From: Deltaproteobacteria bacterium
Lineage (GTDB): Bacteria > Desulfobacterota > Binatia > Bin18
Length of the DNA stretch: 42,703 bases
Assembly: GCA_016874775.1 (NCBI GenBank)
Contig: VGTJ01000025.1
Coordinates: forward strand, 1 to 42,703
Reading direction: 5' to 3'
The position numbers and the translations under genes are program-made. Every line of letters begins with the position of its first letter. Position 1 is the first letter of the stretch. Under the pieces are notes generated by a model. The model searched no databases, was not told where the DNA came from, and saw only the letters and a list, made by a program, of their open reading frames with translations. Of this stretch, positions 25,732-34,846 are shown in pieces.

Positions 25732-25769
25732 TTTGCAGAGGGTTACAGAGATGGACCGTGGGGTACGTC

Positions 25770-26135
25770 CTACTCGTGTGGTTGAGAACGCCAGTGCTTA
25801 TAGCGACGTGAAAAGTCTTCTTTCTGGTCAGAGTTCATGTCGCGATAACGTCGGTAATTCCGGCGCAGTCGATCTCGTTCTTCACTGGGCAGTTGCTGCC
25901 ATTGATGATAGCGATCTTCCAATGCTCGTTTCCGCTCTGGGGGGAGCTTCTGAAAGCGGCGGTAGTTATCTAGCGCTCGCGACTGTTCTTGTGGTGACAG
26001 TTCATACCAGTCCTGCCCAATGAAATGCACGGAGGGGAGGTTCTGGGCTTGCGTTAGCGGCTTGAGTGGCCACAGCGCAAACATTCCACCTGCGAGGACG
26101 GCAGTCAGCGATAATTTCACCAGCATGGATCTCAC
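25770..26135 (-). CDS. DUF3106-like periplasmic protein of the sigma operon
   Basis: The protein has 121 residues with a hydrophobic N-terminus (LVKLSLTAVLAGGMFALWPL), a signal peptide or anchor. It then has three to four repeats of the type SPQEQSRALDNYRRFQKLPP, ERKRALEDRYHQWQQLPS, ERDRLRRNYRRYRDM, as in DUF3106. Each repeat is a helix with alternating acidic, basic and aromatic positions. GTG 26135 is used because GGAGG lies 8 bases upstream; ATG 26126 is the alternative. It follows the anti-sigma gene by 18 bases, so it is probably part of the stress operon, perhaps as an envelope sensor or target. The function of this family is not established. Confidence 0.8.
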   Translation of the reverse strand: MRSMLVKLSLTAVLAGGMFALWPLKPLTQAQNLPSVHFIGQDWYELSPQEQSRALDNYRRFQKLPPERKRALEDRYHQWQQLPSEERDRLRRNYRRYRDMNSDQKEDFSRRYKHWRSQPHE

Positions 26136-26153
26136 TGCATGTTCCTCCCTATC

Positions 26154-26888
26154 TTACCCACGGTGTTTTTCATCTCCATCCGGGGGCGCATCGAGCACGG
26201 TCTCGAGATTTTTCAACTCCTCCATCTTCTGCAACACCGGATAGTTAGCGAAAAAACCAGGATTGTCCAATACATCCTTAGGAATGTCACTTTCAGCAAT
26301 ACTCATGGGTGGGTCCTCAGGAAGTTGAACCGCGGCGATTTCATCAAAGCGCGACAGCTTCTCTAAATCAGCGATGACGCGATAATTCACGAACAACTCG
26401 AGTTTCTCTTGCACCAGTGCAGGGACATCAGTTGATTGTCCTGGTGGGACTGGTGTGAGGATTGGTCGTGTCTGTCCTGGTTGCGACTGAGTTCCAGTCG
26501 TTGGTTTGGTTGTCTCCGAGCCACGATCAGACACGATATAGCCGAAGAAAATGAGGATGCTTGCTGCACCAGCCAAGGCCGGGGCGAGTTGCCATCCGCT
26601 CATTGACTCACGCCATTCACGCCACCATCGCACGAGACGACCTTCCTGCACCGGAGCCGGGCGTTTTTCTTGTTCAAGTCGCTGCCAGAACGTGGCGGTA
26701 AACTCTGGCGATGGTGTCACCCGTTCGACTTGCGTGATGAATAATGTGTTAATCCGTGCCAACTGAGCAACTTCCCGGCTGCAGGCCGAACACGTGCTGA
26801 GATGCGCAGTAATCTGTGTTCGGTCCTCCTCCGGTAATTCGCCATCACAGTAGGCGACTAATTCTTCTCGAATTTCTTCACAGGTCAT
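26154..26888 (-). CDS. Zinc-finger anti-sigma factor
   Basis: The protein has 244 residues from ATG 26888, which overlaps the sigma gene by 11 bases. The N-terminal ZAS domain carries the HxxxCxxC motif (HLSTCSAC) after MTCEEIREELVAYCDGELP. A single membrane segment, LAPALAGAASILIFFGYIV, lies near the middle. A Thr/Pro/Gln-rich periplasmic stretch and an acidic C-terminal domain (VQEKLELFVNYRVIADLE) follow. It would hold the ECF sigma factor at the membrane until an envelope or redox signal releases it. The longer frame to 26936 lies inside the sigma gene and is rejected. Confidence 0.9.
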   Translation of the reverse strand: MTCEEIREELVAYCDGELPEEDRTQITAHLSTCSACSREVAQLARINTLFITQVERVTPSPEFTATFWQRLEQEKRPAPVQEGRLVRWWREWRESMSGWQLAPALAGAASILIFFGYIVSDRGSETTKPTTGTQSQPGQTRPILTPVPPGQSTDVPALVQEKLELFVNYRVIADLEKLSRFDEIAAVQLPEDPPMSIAESDIPKDVLDNPGFFANYPVLQKMEELKNLETVLDAPPDGDEKHRG

Positions 26889-27495
26889 AAGCATCCACGA
26901 TGTCTTTGAGTCCATCCTTGAGGCTCTGGGTCGCACGAAAGACGAGGCTTTTGACCGCTTTCTCCGTCACACCGAGTACCTCTGCTACCTCTTGGTACGA
27001 CAGACCCTCAAGTCGACTCAGGGTTAAGGCGGTCCGCTGGGTTTCCGGCAGCCGCCGCAAAATTTTTGTGATTCTTGCTGACGCTTGTTTCGCCGCAAGA
27101 ACATCTTCGCCTTTATCATGATGAGTATCGGGTAATTCCCGTTCTCGTTCATCTCCGTCACTATCTTCTTTGGGGCTAATGGATTCGACGGTGACACGAT
27201 ACTCGCCTTTACGAACTTCGTTCAAGCAATGGTTATGGGCGATCTTGAATAACCACGTCGAAAACTTAGCCTTGGGTTCATAACGTTGTTGCCAGCGATA
27301 AACTTGTAAAAAAACCTCCTGCGTAATTTCTTCGGCGCGTGCACGATTGCCGAGAAAATGAAAGGCAAAATTGACCACTGACGGTGTGTACTTTTGAAAG
27401 AGTTGCTGAAACGCTTCCTGACTACCCCGCTGGAAACGCAACATCAACTGTACATCCGGATCTTCGTGTGGGGCAATCTGCTCTTTCTGTTCCAT
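26878..27495 (-). CDS. ECF RNA polymerase sigma factor (RpoE-like)
   Basis: A 205-residue sigma-70 factor has only regions 2 and 4. Region 2 runs FQQLFQKYTPSVVNFAFHFL, AEEITQEVFLQVYRW (core binding) and FSTWLFKIAHNHCLNEVRK (-10 recognition). Region 4 runs LRRLPETQRTALTLSRLEGL, SYQEVAEVLGVTEKAVKSLVFRA (-35 helix-turn-helix). An acidic insert of about 35 residues (SDGDERERELPDTHHDKGED) links them. It is co-transcribed with its anti-sigma factor and a DUF3106-like protein and is divergent from a sensor kinase gene. The -35/-10 of an autoregulated promoter was not identified. Confidence 0.92.
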   Translation of the reverse strand: MEQKEQIAPHEDPDVQLMLRFQRGSQEAFQQLFQKYTPSVVNFAFHFLGNRARAEEITQEVFLQVYRWQQRYEPKAKFSTWLFKIAHNHCLNEVRKGEYRVTVESISPKEDSDGDERERELPDTHHDKGEDVLAAKQASARITKILRRLPETQRTALTLSRLEGLSYQEVAEVLGVTEKAVKSLVFRATQSLKDGLKDIVDAYDL

Positions 27496-27708
27496 TGAAC
27501 ACTCGTAGGGGCAAAAAGTCTCGCGTGGCGTAAGGGTTTGTGCTGACTCGGTGGGATAATCTTTGGTGCTGCCCTCGCTACCATATCGAGGAGAGCGCGA
27601 AAAATGAAGTGACCCCTGGGCTTAGAGCAAGAGAGGTCATTCTGTCGAGGAAAAGGGGGATTGTCACAACTGGGGACGAACGCTAGGCACAAGAGAAAGA
27701 GGAACGAT

Positions 27709-29325
27709 ATGCAACCATTGTTTGAAGAATCGCTGGAAGATCATCTGAGCCGCGTTGAACGGTATATGGATGGATGCGAGCTGTTACGCTTTTCGCGGAC
27801 CCGTAGTCTTTTACGGACCGAACTTGCGGCGTTTATCCGCGGACATGCTGTGGCCGTCGTCGATGAATGGGTGCAGTTGATTGCCGTGACTTTTTCTCTT
27901 CCGGTTGAACACATTCCAGAAACCCAACAGAATCAATACGATGCCTTGCTTCGTTGGGCGCGGCACATTGAGAATCCGGGTGATATCGAGACGTATGTGT
28001 ATCTGCGCGAGCATGCCCGACATGGATTTATTTCCCATTCACCCCCGTCTCGCTTTTTGTCTGGTCAGATGAAGATTCGCGACTTGATCGTCGAACGGTT
28101 GCGAAAAGTCTACGCAACAGATCGCAAGCGCTTGGTAGAGCTGATCAACTTGCTAGATCAAGAATTCTCTGAACGAATGTTGCATATCACTGACTTCTTC
28201 GTTGAAGCTCGTGAAGAAGCCCTCCGTGACGAAGAGGAGAGCCATCGCAAGGCAGTGGATAATTCTCCGGCCCCCATTTTTAGTATCAATTGCCATGATG
28301 GAACGATTCTCCATGCGAATCGTGAGGCCGAGAAGGTAACCGGATTTTCACGGGAAGAACTCAGAGGGCGTCCTATCTGGGAGTTACATCCTCAAGATGA
28401 AAGAGAGGAAGTGCGCCAACTGTGTCAACAGACCAATAGTCACGGGTACCTGAGCCGTGAAAACCTGCGTGTGTTGACCCAGGCTGGAGGAGTTGTTCCT
28501 GTGTCAGTCTATTTTGGTTGTATTGAACATCGGGATCGGAAAACTATCCAGGGAATATATCTTGATGTGACAAAACCGAAACGACTGGAGAGTCAGCTCA
28601 TCCAATCAGAAAAAATGGCCGCTATCGGTCAATTGGCGGCTGGCATCGCACACGAACTCCGCAATCCGTTGGGCATTATTATGAATGCCCTCTATGACCT
28701 GAGTGAAATTATCGACTCCGATAATCCCGAAGTGCATGAAGATCTGCGCATTGCCAAAGATGAGATTGTGCGAGCCCAAGATATTATCAAGAACCTGTTA
28801 GAATTTTCCCACGAGAGTCGCGCCGAAATGGAAGAGGTCAACCTCAACGACCTCTTGCGCAAGACGTTACAGCTCATGGGCAAATATCTCCAAACCAACA
28901 ACGTGAAAGTCGTCACGGCATTGGGAAAGATTGGCAACTGCACGGCTAATCAAAACGCGTTGCGCCAAGTTTTTCTGAACTTGATTACGAATGCGGTACA
29001 AGCGATGCCGCATGGTGGGGAATTGCGGATTCGTACTCAGCGAGACTCGGACAAACGGGTGATTCTTGCTTTTCAAGATACCGGAGTCGGGGTTGCTGAA
29101 GAGCACGTCCATCGGATTTTTGACCCCTTCTTCACGACGAAAGAACCTGGACAGGGAACGGGTTTGGGGCTTTCTGTCGTGCATTCGATACTGAAGCGCT
29201 ACCACGGGAACATTACTGTTCGTAGTAAGGTTGGGGAAGGTTCCACGTTCTTGATTGAACTCCCCTGTCCCTGTGCCAATGAGAAACGTCGGAAAGAGAA
29301 GCGGGTGAGCGAGGCTCGCCTCTAA
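27709..29325 (+). CDS. RsbRD_N-PAS hybrid sensor histidine kinase (NtrB type)
   Basis: The protein has 538 residues and is cytoplasmic, with no membrane segment. The N-terminal 170 residues resemble the helical RsbR/RsbD N-terminal sensor domain (globin-like fold) with DEWVQLIAVTF and SGQMKIRDLIVERL. A PAS domain follows (about 180-290, VDNSPAPIFSINCHDGTILH). Next are the dimerisation and His-phosphotransfer helix (GIAHELRNPLG, His315) and the ATPase domain with NLITNAVQAM, DTGVGV and GTGLGL boxes. It should phosphorylate the regulator 21 bases downstream. ATG 27709 has GAGG upstream; TTG 27661 is an unlikely earlier start. It is divergent from the ECF operon, which suggests a linked stress response. 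Confidence 0.92.
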   Translation: MQPLFEESLEDHLSRVERYMDGCELLRFSRTRSLLRTELAAFIRGHAVAVVDEWVQLIAVTFSLPVEHIPETQQNQYDALLRWARHIENPGDIETYVYLREHARHGFISHSPPSRFLSGQMKIRDLIVERLRKVYATDRKRLVELINLLDQEFSERMLHITDFFVEAREEALRDEEESHRKAVDNSPAPIFSINCHDGTILHANREAEKVTGFSREELRGRPIWELHPQDEREEVRQLCQQTNSHGYLSRENLRVLTQAGGVVPVSVYFGCIEHRDRKTIQGIYLDVTKPKRLESQLIQSEKMAAIGQLAAGIAHELRNPLGIIMNALYDLSEIIDSDNPEVHEDLRIAKDEIVRAQDIIKNLLEFSHESRAEMEEVNLNDLLRKTLQLMGKYLQTNNVKVVTALGKIGNCTANQNALRQVFLNLITNAVQAMPHGGELRIRTQRDSDKRVILAFQDTGVGVAEEHVHRIFDPFFTTKEPGQGTGLGLSVVHSILKRYHGNITVRSKVGEGSTFLIELPCPCANEKRRKEKRVSEARL

Positions 29326-29346
29326 TGTCGCCAGAGGAGGTGGATA

Positions 29347-30726
29347 ATGGCCGCGCGGGTCCTACTGGTTGACGATGAGATCAACATGGCCAAAACGCAG
29401 GCGAAGATCTTGCAACGGAAAGGCTATGTAGTTGAAACGGCGGGGAATGGACGTGAGGCCCTACGTGTGTTGGGAGAAAATCCCTTCGATGTCGTGATCA
29501 CCGATCTCAAAATGCCATCTATGGATGGCATGCAACTGCTACGCGAGATGAATGTAAAAGAGCGCGGCTGTGCTGTCATTGTGCTTACAGGGCACGGTAC
29601 CATCGAGAGCGCGGTGGAGGCGATGCAGCACGGGGCTGCGGACTATCTGACCAAGCCGTGCAACCCAGACGAGCTGTTACTCAAGGTCGATAAACTCGTA
29701 GAGACGAAACGTTTGCGAGAGGAGGTTGAGCAACTCCGCCGTGAGATGCGGGCCTTCAAAAAGTTTGGTGAGTTGATTGGTCAAAGCCCGCAGATGCGCA
29801 ACCTCTACTTGCTCATCGCAGCAGTGAGTGAGAATAAGAGCACCGTGTTGGTGACCGGCGAGAGCGGCACTGGTAAAGAGCTGGTCGCGCGGACCATCCA
29901 TCGTCAAGCACCGTGGGCAGACCGTCCATTCGTTGCCATTAACTGTGGGGCGATGTCTGAGACGTTACTCGACAGCCAGCTGTTTGGTCATCGGCGCGGA
30001 GCGTTTACCGGGGCAATCGCCGATCACAACGGGGTTTTCCAAACCGCGAATGGTGGGACTCTTTTTCTTGACGAAATTTCCGAGATTCCGCTTTCTTTGC
30101 AAGTCAAGTTCTTGCGCGCAATCCAAGAAAAAGAAGTGACCCCACTGGGATCGAGCCGCCCGATAAAGGTCGATGTTCGCATCATTGCTGCTAGTAACCG
30201 TGACTTAGAAGATGCTGTTCGTAAAGGCATGTTTCGCGAAGACTTGTTCTATCGTCTCAATGTTGTCCCCATTCACCTTCCACCATTACGAGAACGACGA
30301 GAGGACATTCCGTTGTTGATCGAACATTTTGTGAATACCTTCAGTACAGAATATAAAGTCGCACCGAAAAAGATCGTTCCAGAAGCAATAGAGAAGCTCA
30401 ATGCGTACGCATGGCCCGGCAACATTCGCGAACTGCAGAACGTGATTGAGCGCATGTTTGCGCTCTCGCGGAGTAGTGAGATTACGCTTGCCGATCTTCC
30501 TGCTCCCATCGCTGGGTTTGCGGAGAAGCCCCCCCAGTTTCATGATCGCGTTGAGTTACCTACTCTCGAAGAGATGGAGCGGTCTCTTATCGGTGCGGCA
30601 TTACGAAAAAGTCAGGGAAACAAGAACGAAGCAGCGCGACTGCTTGCTATCGATCGTCAGCGCCTCTATCGCAAGATTGAAAAATACCAGCTTGACCAGG
30701 AGTCTTACTTGTCTGAAGTCGAGTGA
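29347..30726 (+). CDS. Sigma-54-dependent response regulator, NtrC family (cognate of the upstream kinase)
   Basis: The protein has 459 residues. The receiver domain has LVDDE, phosphoacceptor Asp53 in VVITDLKMPSMDG, Thr in VLTGHGT and Lys in LTKPCNPDE. The AAA+ domain has GESGTGKE, the GAFTGA loop (HRRGAFTGAIADH) and GGTLFLDEI. Further on are RLNVVPIHLPPLRERREDIP and WPGNIRELQNVIERM. The Fis-type DNA-binding helix is near GNKNEAARLLAIDRQRLYRK. Strong GAGGAGG precedes ATG 29347. It is in one operon with the kinase. Its target genes are unknown. Confidence 0.95.
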   Translation: MAARVLLVDDEINMAKTQAKILQRKGYVVETAGNGREALRVLGENPFDVVITDLKMPSMDGMQLLREMNVKERGCAVIVLTGHGTIESAVEAMQHGAADYLTKPCNPDELLLKVDKLVETKRLREEVEQLRREMRAFKKFGELIGQSPQMRNLYLLIAAVSENKSTVLVTGESGTGKELVARTIHRQAPWADRPFVAINCGAMSETLLDSQLFGHRRGAFTGAIADHNGVFQTANGGTLFLDEISEIPLSLQVKFLRAIQEKEVTPLGSSRPIKVDVRIIAASNRDLEDAVRKGMFREDLFYRLNVVPIHLPPLRERREDIPLLIEHFVNTFSTEYKVAPKKIVPEAIEKLNAYAWPGNIRELQNVIERMFALSRSSEITLADLPAPIAGFAEKPPQFHDRVELPTLEEMERSLIGAALRKSQGNKNEAARLLAIDRQRLYRKIEKYQLDQESYLSEVE

Positions 30727-30744
30727 CACCCGGTGGTGCATTGT

Positions 30745-31956
30745 ATGGTTGAGAAAATTCCTCGCGCACTCGCTGATCTTCGGGTGCTTGATCTTACTGA
30801 CCTCAAAGGTGCGTTGTGTGCCAAATTGTTCGGTGATATGGGCGCGGATGTCATTAAGATCGAACCGCCGGGCGGTGATGCGATGCGTTCCATTGGTCCG
30901 TTCCTCGATAACCTTCCCCATCGTGATCGCAGTTTGCTCTACTGGTTTTACAACACCAGCAAACGAGGTGTGACCCTTGATCTGCAAGACCCCACTGGGC
31001 AAGACCTCTTTCGACAACTTGTAGCGAAGGTAGATGTTGTCATTGAGTCCTTTGCTCCAGGAACACTGGCAAAATGGGGATTGGGTTACGAAACGCTGAA
31101 GCAGCAGAATCCCCAACTCGTGCTGACTTCAATCTCTCCGTTCGGCCAAACTGGGCCATACCGTGACTACAAGAGTTCAGACACAGTTGCCGAGGCATTG
31201 GGGGGAATGATTTATACGAATGGCTTCTCTGACGATCCGCCGCTCCGGGCGTTAGGCTTGCAAGCGTATCACAGTGCGTCATTCTTTGCGGCTATTGGTA
31301 CGATGTCGGCGCTCTGGGCGCGTGACACCGTCGGTGAAGGACAGTGGGTAGATGTGAGTATTCAAGAAGCCGCTGCGGCAGCGGTTGAACACGTCGCACC
31401 ATTTTATCACCAGGGATTAGGAGTGCAGACTCGCCAGGGGAGTTTGCATTGGAGCCGATATTTTCGCGTCGCTCAGTGCAAAGACGGCTACATTATGCAC
31501 TGCTCGCTGGGCGATTGGACGTCCTTGGTTGAATGGGTGAAATCTGACGACCAGGCGCGGGACTTAGGTGAGCCGCAATGGGAAGATCAGTTTTATCGCA
31601 AAGAGCATGCTGAACATCTGTTTGATGTGCTCGACGACTGGGCAAAGAACTATAGTGTTGCCGAGCTGATGGAAGGAGCGCAGCTTCGTCGCATTCCTTA
31701 TGCCATGGTCCGCCCTCCAGAAGCACTGGTTGACGATCCACAGCTCAATGCCCGCGGATTCTTCTCCGAGGTCAATCATCCGGAATTAGGTCGCACTATT
31801 CGTTACCCTGGCGGCCCGTTTTTCTTTACCGTTTCACCGTGGCGTATTGCTCGTCGTCCTCCCTTGCTCGGAGAACACAATACCGAGGTTTATCGAGGAG
31901 AACTTGGTATCAGCGTCGACCGACTGAAGGAACTGGAGCAAGAGGAAGTGATCTGA
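30745..31956 (+). CDS. CaiB/BaiF family CoA-transferase (2), catalytic Asp replaced by Tyr
   Basis: The protein has 403 residues. The family fold is clear: LRVLDLTDLKGALCAKLFGDMGADVIKIE, KRGVTLDLQDPTGQDLF, SISPFGQTGPYRDY, RDTVGEGQWVDVS and C-terminal PPLLGEHNTEVY. At the position of the catalytic Asp (ADMSGG or GDPNAG in the two sister proteins here) the sequence reads LQAYHSASFFAAIGTM, with Tyr175 in place of Asp. The N-terminal AGP loop is also changed to KGA. It could be an inactive partner subunit of a heterodimer, as in two-subunit CoA-transferases, or it could use another residue. ATG 30745 is preferred with GGTGGT upstream. It starts 18 bases after the regulator gene. Confidence 0.9.
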   Translation: MVEKIPRALADLRVLDLTDLKGALCAKLFGDMGADVIKIEPPGGDAMRSIGPFLDNLPHRDRSLLYWFYNTSKRGVTLDLQDPTGQDLFRQLVAKVDVVIESFAPGTLAKWGLGYETLKQQNPQLVLTSISPFGQTGPYRDYKSSDTVAEALGGMIYTNGFSDDPPLRALGLQAYHSASFFAAIGTMSALWARDTVGEGQWVDVSIQEAAAAAVEHVAPFYHQGLGVQTRQGSLHWSRYFRVAQCKDGYIMHCSLGDWTSLVEWVKSDDQARDLGEPQWEDQFYRKEHAEHLFDVLDDWAKNYSVAELMEGAQLRRIPYAMVRPPEALVDDPQLNARGFFSEVNHPELGRTIRYPGGPFFFTVSPWRIARRPPLLGEHNTEVYRGELGISVDRLKELEQEEVI

Positions 31957-32056
31957 GGGAAGGGTGCGGGTTCCTTGCTTGAGCCCGTGGAGACGTTCAC
32001 AATAGGGCTTTCCTGTTTACTTTGCAGGCGATATTTGGGTATGGGGACACGCGCCT

Positions 32057-33904
32057 ATGGATAAAAAGACAAAGTTTAATCTTTGGTACATCTTTATTGC
32101 GATTTGGGGAATAGTGATTCTGCACAGCTTGTGGGTACAGTATATGAACCCAGTTGAGCAAATTCCCTATAGCCAGTTTCAAACATATCTTGACCAAGGG
32201 AAAATCGAAGAGATCCGTATCGGACCTGACTCGATCCGTGGCAAGCTGACCGAAGCTCCCGAAGGGCACCCGAAACAGTTTGTTACTGTCCGTGTAGATC
32301 CGAATCTTGCCGACAAACTCGCGACGCACAAGGTCAAGTTCTCCGGCGAAATTGAAGATACCTTCCTTCACGACCTGCTTTCGTGGGTGTTGCCGACACT
32401 CCTGTTCTTTGGCTTGTGGATCTTCCTCATGCGCCGCTTTGCGCAACGTGAAGGATTGGGAGGTGGGTTTCTCGCTATTGGCAAGAGCAAAGCCAAAATT
32501 TACATGGAGAAGGATGTTAAAGTCACTTTCGGTGATGTTGCTGGCGTGGATGAGGCCAAGACAGAATTGCAAGAGGTTATCGAATTCCTGAAAACTCCAG
32601 AGAAATTCCGCCGTTTAGGCGGCAAGATTCCCAAGGGTATTTTGTTGGTCGGTCCTCCAGGAACAGGGAAAACGCTGCTAGCAAAAGCGGTCGCTGGAGA
32701 AGCGGCAGTTCCATTCTTTTCTATCAGTGGTTCGGAATTTGTCGAAATGTTTGTTGGCGTCGGTGCGGCACGGGTCCGTGACCTGTTCGTGCAAGCGAAA
32801 CAGAAAGCGCCTTGTATCATCTTCATTGATGAACTTGACGCATTAGGCAAAGCGCGGGGTGTTGGTCCAATGGGACATGAGGAGCGTGAACAGACATTGA
32901 ACCAACTGCTGGTTGAGATGGACGGGTTCGATGCACGTACCGGTGTCATCCTCATGGCAGCCACCAATCGCCCTGAAATTCTTGATCCTGCCCTGTTACG
33001 CGCTGGTCGCTTTGATCGCCAAGTCCTTGTTGATCGTCCCGATAAAATTGGTCGCTTGGCGATTCTCAAGTTGCATGCTCGCGAGGTACCCTTGGTCTCT
33101 GAAGAAGACCTCGACGTGATTGCCGCAATGACGCCGGGGTTTGCCGGAGCTGATCTAGCGAATATCGTCAACGAAGCGGCGCTGCTGGCCGTACGACGAG
33201 GGAAGGACAAAGTGAGCCTTTCTGAGTTGCAAGAAGCAGTTGAGCGCGTGATCGCTGGTTTGGAAAAAAAGAATCGTGTACTCAACAAAAAAGAAAAAGA
33301 ACGGGTGGCACATCATGAGGTTGGACATGCGCTGGTGGCACTGGCCATTCCTGGCTCTGATACGGTACAGAAAATATCGATCATTCCGCGTGGAGTCGCG
33401 GCGTTGGGGTACACCTTGCAATTACCCACTGAAGATCGCTTTCTGATGACGCGATCAGAATTGGAGAACCGCATTGCCGTACTCTTGGGTGGACGTGTTG
33501 CTGAGGAGATTATTTATCGTGAGGTTTCTACGGGTGCGCGCGATGATTTGCTTAAAGCCACAGAGATCGCCAAAAGTATGATCAAAGCATACGGCATGAG
33601 CGAGAAGCTCGGAAAAGTGAGTTTTGATGGGGAACGTCAGCCGCTTTTTTTGCGCACCAATCCAGCACCCAGTAATGGCGACTATAGCGAGTCCACAGCC
33701 CAAGCTATTGATGCCGAAATGCGACGGATCATCGAAGAGCAGTATAGCCGAGTGACAACTCTGCTGACTGCGCAAGAGCAGATTCTTCGTGATGCCGCAG
33801 AAGTCTTGCTGCAGAAAGAAGTCATCACTGGTGATGAACTGCGAGAGATTGCAGCGCAGACGACTCCAGCTTCCCGGGTGGCTGCGTCTACGGCGTTACA
33901 CTAA
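32057..33904 (+). CDS. ftsH: ATP-dependent zinc metalloprotease FtsH
   Basis: The protein has 615 residues. A first membrane segment (about 8-28), the periplasmic domain and a second membrane segment (about 108-125) precede the AAA+ domain. That domain has Walker A GPPGTGKT (199-206), pore loop MFVGVG (231-236), Walker B IIFIDE (254-259) and arginine-finger region LRAGRFDRQ. The C-terminal zinc protease has HEVGH (420-424) and an Asp in [12 protein letters not shown] as third ligand. It degrades damaged membrane proteins and short-lived regulators such as sigma-32 or LpxC. The ribosome-binding site is weak (GGGGACA). It is placed between envelope-stress and purine genes with no obvious operon partner. 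Confidence 0.96.
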   Translation: MDKKTKFNLWYIFIAIWGIVILHSLWVQYMNPVEQIPYSQFQTYLDQGKIEEIRIGPDSIRGKLTEAPEGHPKQFVTVRVDPNLADKLATHKVKFSGEIEDTFLHDLLSWVLPTLLFFGLWIFLMRRFAQREGLGGGFLAIGKSKAKIYMEKDVKVTFGDVAGVDEAKTELQEVIEFLKTPEKFRRLGGKIPKGILLVGPPGTGKTLLAKAVAGEAAVPFFSISGSEFVEMFVGVGAARVRDLFVQAKQKAPCIIFIDELDALGKARGVGPMGHEEREQTLNQLLVEMDGFDARTGVILMAATNRPEILDPALLRAGRFDRQVLVDRPDKIGRLAILKLHAREVPLVSEEDLDVIAAMTPGFAGADLANIVNEAALLAVRRGKDKVSLSELQEAVERVIAGLEKKNRVLNKKEKERVAHHEVGHALVALAIPGSDTVQKISIIPRGVAALGYTLQLPTEDRFLMTRSELENRIAVLLGGRVAEEIIYREVSTGARDDLLKATEIAKSMIKAYGMSEKLGKVSFDGERQPLFLRTNPAPSNGDYSESTAQAIDAEMRRIIEEQYSRVTTLLTAQEQILRDAAEVLLQKEVITGDELREIAAQTTPASRVAASTALH

Positions 33905-33958
33905 TAGTGAGTACAAGGAACGAAAAAAGTCAAAAATAGAAATGGAGAGTAGCTATCC

Positions 33959-34846
33959 ATGAGTACGTCAGTTGTTTTGTCTACTGCTATTGAGGGCCTT
34001 GCTCCACCACGTCGCGGCAAAGTGCGTGATATTTATGAACTAGAGGATTCCCTCCTCATTGTTGCCACCGATCGTGTGTCTACGTTTGATGTGGTTTTGC
34101 CTGACGGCATTCCACACAAGGGAAGAGTACTGACGCAGGTCTCACGGTTTTGGTGCAATCAGTTGTCGCATATTGTTCCTAACCATCTTGTGACAACTGA
34201 AGTGCAGGATTTTCCCGCGCCGTTTCGCTCGTATCGCGAGATGCTCGAAGGGCGCTCGATGCTGGTGAAAAAAGCCCAGCCATTGCCAGTCGAGTGTATC
34301 GTGCGTGGCTATCTGGCTGGCTCTGGCTGGCAAGAATATCGCGCGAGCGGCACGGTCTGTAGTATTCCGTTGCCGAAAGGATTACGCGAAAGTGAGCGAC
34401 TTCCTGAACCCATTTTTACGCCGTCGACGAAAGCCGAAGCGGGCGCACATGATGAGAACATACCGTTCTCTGAAGTTGAACGGCTCGTCGGTGCACAGTT
34501 AGCTGCGCAAGTCCGTGATCTTAGCCTTGCTTTGTATCGTGCTGCACACGCGTACGCTGAGACCAAAGGGTTCTTCCTGGCAGACACCAAGTTTGAGTTC
34601 GGGATGCGCGATGGCAAAGTGTTGTTAATTGATGAAGCGTTTACTCCAGACTCATCGCGCTTTTGGCGAGCAGATGTCTATCAGCCTGGAGCGGCGCAAG
34701 AGAGTTACGATAAGCAAATTATTCGCAACTATCTCATCTCGTTAGGTTGGAATCGCAAGCCACCTGCACCGCATCTGCCGCCGGAGATTATTGCGCAAGC
34801 CGCAGCGCGGTATCAGGAGATTGCGGCGCGGTTGATGGGAAAATGA
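33959..34846 (+). CDS. purC: Phosphoribosylaminoimidazole-succinocarboxamide synthase (SAICAR synthase)
   Basis: A 295-residue enzyme has GKVRDIYELED, LLIVATDRVSTFDVVLPDGIP, VECIVRGYLAGSGWQEY, KTDTKFEFG-type region (LADTKFEFGMRDGKVLLIDE) and TPDSSRFW, all diagnostic of PurC (yeast Ade1-like length). It joins aspartate to CAIR in purine synthesis. GGAGAG lies upstream of ATG 33959. Its stop TGA overlaps the ATG of the following CoA-transferase gene (ATGA), so the two are probably translationally coupled, an unusual partnership. Confidence 0.96.
   Translation: MSTSVVLSTAIEGLAPPRRGKVRDIYELEDSLLIVATDRVSTFDVVLPDGIPHKGRVLTQVSRFWCNQLSHIVPNHLVTTEVQDFPAPFRSYREMLEGRSMLVKKAQPLPVECIVRGYLAGSGWQEYRASGTVCSIPLPKGLRESERLPEPIFTPSTKAEAGAHDENIPFSEVERLVGAQLAAQVRDLSLALYRAAHAYAETKGFFLADTKFEFGMRDGKVLLIDEAFTPDSSRFWRADVYQPGAAQESYDKQIIRNYLISLGWNRKPPAPHLPPEIIAQAAARYQEIAARLMGK

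Larger units (their letters stand above)
25425..25769. other. Intergenic region between OmpA and DUF3106-like genes
   Basis: This gap of about 345 bases holds the upstream region of the OmpA gene and two palindromic repeats (25546-25634 and 25704-25731). No gene is supported. The plus-strand frame through it is the shadow of the DUF3106-like gene. Confidence 0.6.

Noticed and set aside
25622-26023. 133-codon plus-strand ORF
   Set aside because: It overlaps the DUF3106-like gene on the opposite strand and crosses repeat DNA. It is a shadow frame.
32500-33288. 262-codon minus-strand ORF
   Set aside because: It lies wholly inside ftsH and mirrors its codons. It is a shadow frame.
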